From contig CAKQDG010000005.1 in assembly GCA_934219025.1 (NCBI GenBank), forward strand, positions 1 to 59,221: a DNA stretch of 59,221 nt, written 5' to 3'. Positions 32,356-39,993 of this stretch are shown piece by piece. Below the pieces are notes generated by a model. The model saw nothing but the letters and a program-made list of their open reading frames with translations, ran no database searches and had not been told where the DNA came from. The position numbers and the translations under genes are program-made. Position 1 is the first letter of the stretch. Each line of letters begins with the position of its first letter. The DNA is from an uncultured Prevotella sp. (lineage in GTDB: Bacteria; Bacteroidota; Bacteroidia; Bacteroidales; Bacteroidaceae).

Positions 32356-33831
32356 ATGAAGAAACTATTATTCCTTGCAGTAGCTCTCATCGGCATGGTG
32401 GCAAGCGCCACAGCCCAGGGCTACCCCTACGAGAATCTCTACACAGACCTTCCGTTCAAGATGACGAAGGTAACCCGCCCCTCGTTTCCCGACAGAACCG
32501 TCAGCGTGGCGGATTTCGGAGCCAAGGGCGACGGAATTGCGCTATGCACCAGCGCCATACAGAAGGCTATCGACCAGACTGCCCGGAAGGGCGGCGGAAA
32601 GGTGGTAGTGCCACAGGGCGTGTGGTTCACCGGTCCTATCGAACTGAAGAGCAACATCAACCTGCACCTGGAAAAGGGCGCCATACTGCTCTTCTCGCCA
32701 GACCCCGACCTCTACCCTATCGTGAAGTCGGTGTTCGAGGGGCTCGACACCCGCCGGTGCAAGTCGCCCCTGTCGGGCTACAACCTGAAGAACGTGGCAA
32801 TCACCGGACAGGGAGTTATCGACGGCAACGGTCAGTTCTGGCGGCCGCTGAAGCGCGAAAAGGTTACGGCGAGCTACTGGAAAGAGGCTACGCAGAATGG
32901 CGGTGCCTTTATCCGCGACGGTTTCTGGATTCCCACCGAGGGCGCGCTCAAGGGCTACAAGATGGCCGATATGAACGTGCCTACGGGCAACCTGACGGAG
33001 GCGCAGTGGGACAGCATCAAGGTGTTTCTGCGCCCCGTGATGGTAAACATCGTGAACAGCAAGAACGTGTGGCTCAACGGCGTGATATTCCAGAACTCGC
33101 CGGCATGGAACGTGCATCCGCTGATGTGCGAAAACGTGCTCATCGAGGATGTTGAAATCCGCAACCCGAGCTTCGCACAAAACGGCGACGGGCTTGACCT
33201 TGAGTCGTGCCGTAATGCTCTCATCGTGAACTCTCGCTTTGACGTGGGCGACGACGGCATCTGCATAAAGAGCGGCAAGGATGCCGACGGGCGCAAGCGC
33301 GGAGTGCCGTGCGAGAATGTCATCGTGGACGGCTGCACCGTGTTCAAGGGCCACGGCGGATTCGTTGTTGGCTCGGAGATGAGCGGCGGCGTGAAGAATA
33401 TCAGCGTGAGCAACTGCCAGTTTCTGGGCACCGACGTGGGACTGCGCTTCAAGAGCAAGCGCGGCAGAGGAGGCATAGTGGAGAATATATGGATTAAGAA
33501 CATCTCGATGTTCGACATCCCCACCGAGGCCGTAATCTTCAACCTCTACTACGGCGGCATGTCGGCTGCCGAGGCAAAGGCTGCCGGAAAGAACAAGGCT
33601 GAAGAAATCAAGCCGGAACCCGTAACGGAGGAGACGCCCTGCTTCCGCAACATATATATCGAAGACGTGGTGTGCCGCAATGCCAACCGCGCCATGTTCT
33701 TCAACGGACTGCCCGAAATGCCTGTTGAGAACATCAACCTGAAGAACATCAACATCACGGCAAAGAAACCTGCCGAATTTAAATACTGCAAGGGCATAAA
33801 GCAGGAGAACGTGAACATCACGCTGCAGTAA
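32356..33831 (+). CDS. Glycoside hydrolase family 28 (polygalacturonase-like)
   Basis: This encodes 491 residues with a signal peptide ending SATAQ. It is a right-handed beta-helix enzyme that cleaves galacturonan. Family motifs are in order: NGDGLD (about 275, the NTD site), GDDGICIKSG (about 297, catalytic Asp pair), KGHGGFVVGSE (about 332, catalytic His) and RFKSKRGRGG (about 364, the RIK-type substrate site). The N-terminal VADFGAKGDG is typical. With the pectinesterase at the window start it suggests pectin use. It is preceded closely by the TCCGAG array and followed by a good terminator. Confidence 0.94.
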   Translation: MKKLLFLAVALIGMVASATAQGYPYENLYTDLPFKMTKVTRPSFPDRTVSVADFGAKGDGIALCTSAIQKAIDQTARKGGGKVVVPQGVWFTGPIELKSNINLHLEKGAILLFSPDPDLYPIVKSVFEGLDTRRCKSPLSGYNLKNVAITGQGVIDGNGQFWRPLKREKVTASYWKEATQNGGAFIRDGFWIPTEGALKGYKMADMNVPTGNLTEAQWDSIKVFLRPVMVNIVNSKNVWLNGVIFQNSPAWNVHPLMCENVLIEDVEIRNPSFAQNGDGLDLESCRNALIVNSRFDVGDDGICIKSGKDADGRKRGVPCENVIVDGCTVFKGHGGFVVGSEMSGGVKNISVSNCQFLGTDVGLRFKSKRGRGGIVENIWIKNISMFDIPTEAVIFNLYYGGMSAAEAKAAGKNKAEEIKPEPVTEETPCFRNIYIEDVVCRNANRAMFFNGLPEMPVENINLKNINITAKKPAEFKYCKGIKQENVNITLQ

Positions 33832-33869
33832 TCCTGCTTCGCTCTCCATCATAAAGAAGTATCAGTCAT

Positions 33870-33903
33870 AATCCGCCGGCAAATTCTGTCGGCGGATTTT
33901 TTT
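33870..33903 (+). terminator. Rho-independent terminator after GH28
   Basis: The 9-bp stem AATCCGCCG/CGGCGGATT with an 11-nt loop is followed by T. Confidence 0.85.
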
Positions 33904-33982
33904 GCACTCCCCTGCCGGGAAATATGCCGGCACCCGTTTTTTTTCGTCCAAACAGCTAATATTCAGACAGATAGAGGAAAAT

Positions 33983-34171
33983 AAGAAGTTTAGAACACTT
34001 TTCTTTTAAATTTTGTAAAGAAAACATACATTACAAGAGCCGAGCAATGCTTCTTTTTGGGCAAAGCAATGCTTTTTCGGGAGAGAAGCAATGCTTTGCT
34101 CCCCGAAAAGCGATGCTCGGCTGAAATCTGCGCATTTTCGGGCCTCTGGCGAAAAGTGTTCAAAAAGTCGG
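33983..34171. repeat. Dispersed MITE-like palindromic element, copy B
   Basis: This is about 189 bp with terminal inverted repeats GAACACTTTT (33993-34002) and AAAAGTGTTC (34152-34161). Apart from single-base differences it is the reverse complement of copy A at 5461-5650. The core has alternating AGCAATGCTT palindromes and CCCGAAAAGC/GCTTTTTCGGG arms. No transposase is near. Confidence 0.85.
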
Positions 34172-34214
34172 ATTCTGCATAATTTCCAGTAGGAAGATAT
34201 GAAAGGCGAGAAGT

Positions 34215-34257
34215 AAAAAAAAGCAACACATCGAACATGAGGAATGTGTTGCTTTTT
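34215..34257 (-). terminator. Rho-independent terminator of the 34298-34765 gene
   Basis: The 14-bp stem AAAAAGCAACACAT/ATGTGTTGCTTTTT has a 12-nt loop and is followed by T on the minus strand. It is also symmetric for the other strand. Confidence 0.85.
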
Positions 34258-34297
34258 GGCTTTTGGCGTTCAGATATGTGTTATTTCAAGTGAGGGA

Positions 34298-34765
34298 CTA
34301 ACTGTTGCTCCCACTGCTGAAAATCAACGGGAAATGGTTTTTGATGAATATCTTGCCGTCCATACTCAACTTAAATCCACCTTCTGCCTCTGTCTTCACC
34401 TTGAAATTGTCAAGCGGTATAAAGAATCTTTTCTTGTTCCCATTGGCTACAAGCTCAAACACGTATGTTTCTAACATACTGAAAGTTAGTTTGTATTTTC
34501 CGTCGTTTGACTGAACAACATATGGCAGTGTGTCTCCTTTATACGTATAGCGTCCTTTGTCAAACGCAACGGCAAATTTCTCATTTCCACTCATTATTCC
34601 CACTGTTATGTTGCCGTTATCGTCAACAAATATCAATGTGGCATCACTGAACTTGTTTTCGGCATTCATAACTGCACCTGAAGCGGTGTAAATTTGCGGC
34701 TCCTGTGCTAACATGCTTGACACTCCGAGTATAAGCATCAATACGGTTGTAAGGATTGTTTTCAT
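34298..34765 (-). CDS. Small exported hypothetical protein
   Basis: This encodes 155 residues with a signal peptide ending SSMLAQE. The mature part is beta-rich with DG/NG turns (VDDNGNITVG, SNDGKYKLTF, SMDGKIFIKN), which suggests a small beta-sandwich or barrel. I do not recognise a family. It is monocistronic, with a promoter 35 bp upstream and a strong terminator. It lies between the GH28 gene and adk, with no functional hint from either. Confidence 0.7.
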   Translation of the reverse strand: MKTILTTVLMLILGVSSMLAQEPQIYTASGAVMNAENKFSDATLIFVDDNGNITVGIMSGNEKFAVAFDKGRYTYKGDTLPYVVQSNDGKYKLTFSMLETYVFELVANGNKKRFFIPLDNFKVKTEAEGGFKLSMDGKIFIKNHFPLIFSSGSNS

Positions 34766-34799
34766 AATTCCGTCTACTTTTATGTTAATTAAATCAGTA

Positions 34800-34831
34800 C
34801 AAAGATATAAAAAAATGATGCCAGCAACAAG
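34800..34831 (-). promoter_or_regulatory. Promoter of the small exported protein gene
   Basis: TATCTTTG (34807-34800) on the minus strand, with a weak TTG about 20 nt upstream. The leader is about 28 nt. Confidence 0.45.
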
Positions 34832-34834
34832 AAA

Positions 34835-34875
34835 AACAAAAAAAATGTCCCCAAAGATTCAGTTCTTTGAGGACA
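34835..34875 (-). terminator. Rho-independent terminator of adk
   Basis: On the minus strand TGTCCTCAAAG pairs with CTTTGGGGACA (one mismatch), loop 8 nt, then a T-rich tract. Confidence 0.75.
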
Positions 34876-34911
34876 ATATTATTATTCGCGCTGAAAAAAG
34901 ATTATTCAGCA

Positions 34912-35484
34912 TTACAGGCTGTCGATCACCGAGCAGATGTCGCCGAAGATGCGGTCGAGCTCACCCAGTCCGTTGATGTGGTGGTGGATGCCCTCGTTCT
35001 CATACCAGTCGATGAGCGGAGCAGTCTGGTTGTGGTAAACGTCGAGACGCTTCTTGATGGTCTCCTCGTTGTCGTCAGACCTACCGCTCTCCTTGCCGCG
35101 CTTCACGAGGCGAGTCATCAGCTCATCCTCCGGCACGTCGAGCTCTATCATGGCAGCAATCTTGTGGCCGCGCTCCGAGAGCATCTTCTTCAGAGCCTCT
35201 GCCTGAGGGATGGTGCGCGGGAAACCGTCGAAAATCACACCCTTGTGCTCCTTGCCAAACGAGTCGTACACGCTTGCCAGGATGTTCACCATAAGGTCGT
35301 CTGGAATCAGCTGACCCTTGTCGATAAACTCCTTGGCAGTTTTGCCGAGCTCCGTTTCGTTTTTGATTTCGCTGCGCAGCACATCACCTGTGGAGATGTG
35401 GCCCAAGCCGTATTTCTTGATCATCAAGTCGCTTTGTGTGCCCTTTCCTGAACCGGGCGCACCGAAAATTACAATATTGTTCAT
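34912..35484 (-). CDS. adk: Adenylate kinase
   Basis: This enzyme interconverts AMP, ADP and ATP in the cytoplasm. The 190 residues are the short form without the long zinc LID, normal for Bacteroidota. The P-loop is GAPGSGKGTQ (8-17), the AMP-binding STGDVLR near 31, and DGFPRTIPQAEAL near 84; RLVKRGKESGRSDD marks the short lid. hpt lies upstream on the same strand, separated by a TCCGAG array. In several Bacteroidota the two sit beside obgE, which is here 16 kb away. Confidence 0.96.
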   Translation of the reverse strand: MNNIVIFGAPGSGKGTQSDLMIKKYGLGHISTGDVLRSEIKNETELGKTAKEFIDKGQLIPDDLMVNILASVYDSFGKEHKGVIFDGFPRTIPQAEALKKMLSERGHKIAAMIELDVPEDELMTRLVKRGKESGRSDDNEETIKKRLDVYHNQTAPLIDWYENEGIHHHINGLGELDRIFGDICSVIDSL

Positions 35485-35527
35485 TGTTATTTTATTTAGT
35501 GATTAGTTTTTTTCTTTGTCTTTTCTC

Positions 35528-35639
35528 TCAGACTTCTCGGACCTCTCGGACGGCTCCGAGAAGTCCGAGTTGTCCGAGCCGTCCGAGCCGTCCGAGATGT
35601 CCGAGAAGTCCGAGATGTCCGAGCCGTCCGAGCCGTCCA
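35528..35639. repeat. TCCGAG 9-bp repeat array, copy 3
   Basis: A left arm of two or three CTCGGACnn units switches at about 35553 to roughly nine TCCGAGnnG units. The apex (CGGCTCCGAGAAGTCCGAG) is the same as in copy 1. It fills nearly all of the space between hpt and adk and ends 2 bp from the hpt stop codon, so an hpt-adk transcript would carry it as a hairpin. Confidence 0.85.
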
Positions 35640-35641
35640 AC

Positions 35642-36178
35642 TTATTCCTTCACCACATAGATATCCCTGAGATTACGCCCCAGTCCGTCGTAGTCAAGTC
35701 CATAGCCCACGATGAAATCGTTTGGAATCTCCATCGCCACATACTCTATGTCGAGCTTGCGCTTCAGGTTCTCCGGCTTCAGCAGCAAAGTGCAGATATG
35801 AATCTCGGCAGGCTTAAACTCCTTCAGATACTTTATCATCTGCTCCATGGTTAGCCCCGTGTCCACAATGTCTTCCACGATGACAATTGTCCTGCCCTCG
35901 ATGTTCTCTTTCAGTCCCACGAGCTTCTTCACGTTTCCCGTAGACGAAGTGCCCTCGTAAGACGACATCTTCACAAACGAAATCTCGCAGTCGATGGTGA
36001 GCATACGCATCAGGTCGGCGGCAAAAATAAACGAACCGTTGAGCACTCCGAGCAGCAGCGGATTCTTTCCTTTAAGGTCGTTGTTCATCTTTTCAGCAAC
36101 GGCTCTCACACGCTGCTGAATCTCCTCTTCGGTGATCGAAGTTTCAAAGGTTTTGTCCTTAATATCTATTGTAGCCAT
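35642..36178 (-). CDS. hpt: Hypoxanthine phosphoribosyltransferase
   Basis: This purine salvage enzyme makes IMP or GMP from hypoxanthine or guanine and PRPP. The 178 residues carry the type I PRTase PRPP loop IVIVEDIVDTGLTM (about 98-111), the GVLNGSFIFAADLMR motif near 45, and the purine-site VGYGLDYDG near the C-terminus. A probable -7 box TACTTTTG (36208-36201, minus strand) lies about 23 bp upstream of the start, so the leader is short. Confidence 0.95.
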   Translation of the reverse strand: MATIDIKDKTFETSITEEEIQQRVRAVAEKMNNDLKGKNPLLLGVLNGSFIFAADLMRMLTIDCEISFVKMSSYEGTSSTGNVKKLVGLKENIEGRTIVIVEDIVDTGLTMEQMIKYLKEFKPAEIHICTLLLKPENLKRKLDIEYVAMEIPNDFIVGYGLDYDGLGRNLRDIYVVKE

Positions 36179-36251
36179 ATCTTTTTGTTATTTTTGCGCA
36201 CAAAAGTAATAAAAATATTCAAACTTTACGGCAAACTAACCAATTAATTAG

Positions 36252-36259
36252 TATTTTTG
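36252..36259 (+). promoter_or_regulatory. -7 box just before the nnr start (possible leaderless mRNA)
   Basis: TATTTTTG ends 6 bp before the ATG at 36266. With a normal spacing the RNA would begin at or next to the start codon. The -33 box is poor (TTTA). Confidence 0.45.
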
Positions 36260-36265
36260 CAGCAT

Positions 36266-37783
36266 ATGAAGATACTTACTTGCACACAGATACGTGAGCT
36301 CGACAAATATACAATAGAACACGAGCCCATAAAATCAATAGATTTGATGGAGCGTGCCGCCAAAGCTCTCACGCGCGGAATCACCGGCGTGTGGAGCAGC
36401 AGCATGAAGGTTGTCGTCTTTGCCGGACCGGGCAACAACGGCGGCGATGCACTCGCCGTGGCACGCATGATGGCAGAACAGGGATACAGCGTGAAGGCAT
36501 ATCTCTTTAACATCGGGAACAAACTCTCTGAAGACTGCACCCTGAACCGAGACAGGCTCATGCAATGCAAAAGTCTGGAGAAATTCGTTGAGGTGAAAGA
36601 CGAGTTCGACCCGCCGGTGCTTACAAACAACACGCTCGTCGTCGACGGACTCTTCGGCTCCGGACTGAGCAAACCGCTTTCGGGCGGATTCGCCTCGCTG
36701 GTGAAATACATCAACCAGTCGGAAGCAAAGGTGGCAAGCATCGACGTGCCGTCGGGACTGATGACAGAAGACAACTCCTTCAACGCCAAGGCAAACATCA
36801 TACAGGCCGACTACACCTTCACATTGCAGCAAAAGAAACTCTCGTTCCTCTTTGCAGAAAACCAAATACACGTGGGAAAAGTGAAAGTGCTCGACATCCG
36901 ACTGAGCGCCGACGGACTGCGCCAAATTGATGCCCGCTTCAACATGACAGAAGAGACCGAAATACGGCAGCTACTCGTGCCGCGCACCGAATTCTGGCAC
37001 AAAGGCACAGCCGGCAGCGCACTACTCGTGGCTGGTAGCTACGGCATGGCTGGAGCATCCGTGCTGGCTGCAAAAGCTTGTTTGCGCTCGGGAGCGGGCA
37101 AGGTGACCGTGCACGTGCCGGCACACAACCTCGACATAATGCAAATCTCCGTGCCCGAGGCTATAGTGAGCTGCGACTCCGACAACAAGATTTTCAGCGA
37201 AACTATATCGTCTGACGATTTCAACGCCATGGGCATCGGACCGGGACTGGGCACCGACGAAGCCACGGCAATCGCGCTGATTTCCCAAATCAGACGCACA
37301 CAAACGCCTATAGTGGCCGACGCCGACGCATTCAACATCCTTGCCACACACCGCGCCTGGCTGCAGCAACTGCCAAAGGGAACCATACTCACACCGCATC
37401 CGCTGGAATTTGAACGCATAGCAGGATGCAGCTTCACCGACAGCTACGAGCGACTCGACAAGGCATCCGAGATTTCGCAGACTCTGCAGATCTACATCAT
37501 TCTGAAAGGACACTACTCTGCCCTCTGCATGCCCGACGGAACCGTGGCCTTCAACTCCACTGGCAATGCAGGAATGGCTACGGCTGGAAGCGGCGACGTG
37601 CTGACGGGCATAATCACAGCACTCCTGGCAAGAGGATACAACCAAAAGGATGCCTGTCTCATCGGAATGTACGTACACGGACTCGCCGGCGACATAGCCG
37701 CCGCAGAACTGGGAATGGAGAGCCTCACAGCCGGCGACATAATCAGATATTTGCCCAAGGCCTTCAGAAGGCTCGAAGACTAA
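36266..37783 (+). CDS. nnr: Bifunctional NAD(P)H-hydrate epimerase / ADP-dependent dehydratase
   Basis: The enzyme repairs hydrated NADH/NADPH: an N-terminal epimerase (about 1-215; FAGPGNNGGDALAVARMM, VVDGLFGSGL and SIDVPSG) and a C-terminal ADP-dependent dehydratase (about 225-505; HKGTAGSALLVAGSYGMAGA, GIGPGLGT, TPHPLEF, and GNAGMATAGSGDVLTG). The 505 residues are normal for the fused form. I use ATG 36266 (MKILTC); an in-frame TTG lies 9 nt upstream. It is divergent from hpt. Confidence 0.94.
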   Translation: MKILTCTQIRELDKYTIEHEPIKSIDLMERAAKALTRGITGVWSSSMKVVVFAGPGNNGGDALAVARMMAEQGYSVKAYLFNIGNKLSEDCTLNRDRLMQCKSLEKFVEVKDEFDPPVLTNNTLVVDGLFGSGLSKPLSGGFASLVKYINQSEAKVASIDVPSGLMTEDNSFNAKANIIQADYTFTLQQKKLSFLFAENQIHVGKVKVLDIRLSADGLRQIDARFNMTEETEIRQLLVPRTEFWHKGTAGSALLVAGSYGMAGASVLAAKACLRSGAGKVTVHVPAHNLDIMQISVPEAIVSCDSDNKIFSETISSDDFNAMGIGPGLGTDEATAIALISQIRRTQTPIVADADAFNILATHRAWLQQLPKGTILTPHPLEFERIAGCSFTDSYERLDKASEISQTLQIYIILKGHYSALCMPDGTVAFNSTGNAGMATAGSGDVLTGIITALLARGYNQKDACLIGMYVHGLAGDIAAAELGMESLTAGDIIRYLPKAFRRLED

Positions 37784-37800
37784 AAACACTTTCGGTCGAA

Positions 37801-37836
37801 TAGGATTATAAGTCCTATCAGTCTTATTAGTTCCAC
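37801..37836. repeat. 9-bp AGTCC ladder
   Basis: Degenerate 9-bp units run in tandem: AAGTCCTAT, CAGTCTTAT, TAGTTCCAC. The period and AGTCC core match the TCCGAG arrays and two further ladders (50606-50634 and 51243-51282). Confidence 0.5.
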
Positions 37837-37870
37837 CCCATAAAATCAATCACCCAAAAGAAGAACAGCA

Positions 37871-38941
37871 ATGAAAAAATCACTATTCAGGAATATAGCC
37901 CTTGCCGCCATGCTAATCCATGGCACAACGGCAATTCATGCACAAGACAGCGAACTCTCCGTGGAAGGCTCCTCATACTATCTTCCGCAAACCGTTTTGC
38001 GCTTCGCCCTCCAGATAGAGAAGACCACATACACCCCTGGCGAATTTGCCGCATATTCATCGCGCTATCTAAAGCGAAGCGACGTGAGCCTCGAGCCCTC
38101 TACATCCTACCGCATCGTGGGACTGAAGCTCTCGTCGGTGGCGCAGCCCGACACGGCAAAATTCTATACCGCCAAGGCCGACGCCAAGCACAGCATTCGC
38201 TCCATTGAACGCGACGACAACGGAGTGCTCCTTGCAGTAAACGCCAAACCGCGCAAGGCGGAACAGCCAAAGCCATTTGTTCCGGCACCAAAGCCAGCAC
38301 CGCTGAATCCTCACGACTATATGACGGAGGAAATACTCAATGCCGGCAGCAAGGCCAAGATGGCAGAACTTTGCGTGAACGAGATTTACGACATACGCGA
38401 AAACAAGGGATTGCTGAACAAAGGACAAGCCGACTTCATGCCGAAAGACGGCGAACAGCTGCGCATAATGCTGCGCAACCTCGACACTCAGGAGAATGCC
38501 CTGATGCAGCTCTTCGTGGGCACCACGGTGAAGGACACCACAGAGGCCATCGTGTCTTTCGTACCCACACGCGAGGTGGACAAGCAACTGCTGTTCCGCT
38601 TCTCAAAATATCTCGGTTTGACCGATGCCGACGACCTTGGAGGCGCTCCTTACTACGTCAGGATTGAAAACTTGCACAGTATGCCGACCCTTAGCGGCGG
38701 TCCTGCCGACGGCAAGAAAGACAAGGACAATGTGGGCATCTACGTAAACTTGCCGGGCAAGATACGTGCCTCTGTCTTCAACGGCAACTCTCTTATGGGT
38801 GCCTTCGAACTCTATGCCGCACAGTTCGGCAAAGTGGAATCCATCAGCGGCGAGATGTTCAGCCGGAAATACACCACGAGCATCGTGCTCAACCCCGTTA
38901 CAGGCAGCATCGAGAAAATAGAAACCGAAGCTATAAAATAA
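37871..38941 (+). CDS. DUF4831 family exported protein
   Basis: This encodes 356 residues with a signal peptide ending TAIHAQ. The family hallmark YYLPQTVLRFALQIEKTTYT and PGEFAAYSSRYLKRSDVS is at the N-terminus. A Pro/Lys/Ala-rich linker (about 128-150, KPFVPAPKPAPLNPHDY) is followed by GSKAKMAELCVNEIYDIREN. The C-terminal half is beta-rich. DUF4831 proteins are widespread in Bacteroidota and of unknown function; they are exported and probably periplasmic. It follows nnr by 87 bp. Confidence 0.75.
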   Translation: MKKSLFRNIALAAMLIHGTTAIHAQDSELSVEGSSYYLPQTVLRFALQIEKTTYTPGEFAAYSSRYLKRSDVSLEPSTSYRIVGLKLSSVAQPDTAKFYTAKADAKHSIRSIERDDNGVLLAVNAKPRKAEQPKPFVPAPKPAPLNPHDYMTEEILNAGSKAKMAELCVNEIYDIRENKGLLNKGQADFMPKDGEQLRIMLRNLDTQENALMQLFVGTTVKDTTEAIVSFVPTREVDKQLLFRFSKYLGLTDADDLGGAPYYVRIENLHSMPTLSGGPADGKKDKDNVGIYVNLPGKIRASVFNGNSLMGAFELYAAQFGKVESISGEMFSRKYTTSIVLNPVTGSIEKIETEAIK

Positions 38942-38945
38942 ATCT

Positions 38946-39036
38946 GTGAGGGCTTGCCCTCACCCCCCTCACCCTTACCCTCACCATGCGAAAGGCGCAT
39001 AAACACAGGGGATTCAGCTAAAATGGTGAGGGTGTG
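38946..39036 (+). terminator. CCCTCACC repeats with hairpins after the DUF4831 gene
   Basis: GTGAGGGC/GCCCTCAC (38946-38963) forms a small hairpin. Further on ACCCTCACCAT (38977-38987) pairs perfectly with ATGGTGAGGGT (39023-39033), followed by TAAAAA. It is 4 bp below the stop. It may act as a terminator, though no T run follows directly. Confidence 0.5.
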
Positions 39037-39095
39037 AGGGTAAAAATCAAAAAAACTTTTTTTATTATATTCTCAAACGGAAAAGTTACGAAAAG

Positions 39096-39141
39096 AAACT
39101 CCCGGCAACGGTTTTTCTTGAACCATGCCGGGAGTTGTTTT
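39096..39141 (-). terminator. Terminator of the HEPN gene, first copy of a 46-bp direct repeat
   Basis: The stem ACTCCCGGCA/TGCCGGGAGT has a loop of about 20 nt and, on the minus strand, a TTTCTTTTCG tail. It abuts the HEPN stop codon. The same 46 bp recur exactly at 39913-39958. Confidence 0.85.
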
Positions 39142-39543
39142 CTATGCTGTTGTTATCAATGTCTTGATTTTCTCAATTAAATCTTGAGTCTTTTTAAAGA
39201 AAGGTTTAACATCGTCTTCTTCCCATTCAAAACAGTCGTCGTAGTCACCAGAATGCCGCATATTTTGCAATATCGAAATTGTGCGCCCCTCTTCTTTTGT
39301 CAGTATACCTGCCTTCACAAAATGTTCGTGTATCTTGGCAATCATACCTGCATGGGTTCGCACATACATTCCTTTGTCTACTAATAAGGCATTACCTATA
39401 TAAAATAGCGCATAGTAGAGTCTGTTAGCAGCAAGAGTCCAATGTCCCATTGATGCACAGTCTTTTGCTTCAACAACTGTTTTCTCTGCTTTTTCGATTC
39501 TGTATTTAACGATTTCCTTCTGAGATTCCAAGTCTAATGCCAT
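39142..39543 (-). CDS. HEPN domain protein (toxin of an MNT-HEPN pair)
   Basis: This encodes 133 residues, all helical. The HEPN core is recognisable from RIEKAEKTVVEAKDCASMGHW, LAANRLYYALFYIGNALL and NMRHSGDYDDCFEW. The last is the R-H-x-x-DY variant of the HEPN active-site motif rather than the classical R-x4-6-H. In MNT-HEPN systems the HEPN protein is a ribonuclease toxin that the nucleotidyltransferase neutralises by AMPylation. Its start overlaps the MNT stop by 10 bp. The pair is framed by identical terminators. Confidence 0.85.
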   Translation of the reverse strand: MALDLESQKEIVKYRIEKAEKTVVEAKDCASMGHWTLAANRLYYALFYIGNALLVDKGMYVRTHAGMIAKIHEHFVKAGILTKEEGRTISILQNMRHSGDYDDCFEWEEDDVKPFFKKTQDLIEKIKTLITTA

Positions 39544-39851
39544 ATCTCTATTCCCTCCTTTGCTACATTATGGTGGAACAGCGTAAATTTCCGTTTGTCC
39601 CATTCCTTCTGGGTATAAATAATCGGATTAATTTCAGCATTTACATTATATCCCAACTCCATAAACGGACATGCATATCTTTCAATATCTGTAACGTTCC
39701 TCCTCTCTTTGTCGAGTATTATAAGCAAATCCCAATCAGAGTCTTCCCTTGCATCATTCCTTGCACGAGAACCGAAGAGAATTACTTTCGCATTCTGTGG
39801 AAGTACTTCTCTTGCCTTTCCTTTGATGTCGTTTATGAGATTATTTTGCAT
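39534..39851 (-). CDS. Minimal nucleotidyltransferase (MNT) antitoxin
   Basis: About 105 residues from MQNNLINDIK; the TTG upstream at 39899 is not used because the -7 box lies between. The nucleotidyltransferase motif is GSRARNDAREDSDWDLLI, with the two metal-binding Asp in SDWDLL and a third acidic residue in VNAEINPIIY. In related systems this enzyme adds AMP to the HEPN toxin. It is the first gene of the two-gene unit and has a strong promoter 18 bp upstream. Confidence 0.88.
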   Translation of the reverse strand: MQNNLINDIKGKAREVLPQNAKVILFGSRARNDAREDSDWDLLIILDKERRNVTDIERYACPFMELGYNVNAEINPIIYTQKEWDKRKFTLFHHNVAKEGIEIWH

Positions 39852-39868
39852 ATATATGATTTTTTTTG

Positions 39869-39900
39869 CAAAAATACATCTTTCCAGCTTATGTTCCAAA
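39869..39900 (-). promoter_or_regulatory. Promoter of the MNT-HEPN pair
   Basis: The minus strand has TTTG (39900-39897), 20 nt, then TATTTTTG (39876-39869). The leader is about 11 nt, unusually short. Confidence 0.6.
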
Positions 39901-39912
39901 TAATAAAACGAA

Positions 39913-39958
39913 AAACTCCCGGCAACGGTTTTTCTTGAACCATGCCGGGAGTTGTTTT
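39913..39958 (-). terminator. Terminator of the 39994-41085 gene, second copy of a 46-bp direct repeat
   Basis: It is identical to 39096-39141 over 46 bp, including the loop, and followed by TTTTTCG on the minus strand. It lies 36 bp after the stop of the secreted protein gene. Confidence 0.85.
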
Positions 39959-39993
39959 TATTCTGAGTTCTTGAGTATACCTACATAGTAGAA

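Noticed and set aside
32542..33852. A 436-codon open frame antisense to the GH28 gene
   Set aside because: GH28 motifs on the plus strand are unambiguous; the antisense frame has His/Val-rich shadow composition and no motif.
31431..35639. CRISPR array interpretation of the TCCGAG repeats
   Set aside because: The unit is only 9 bp with a 2-3 bp variable part, with no spacers and no cas genes.
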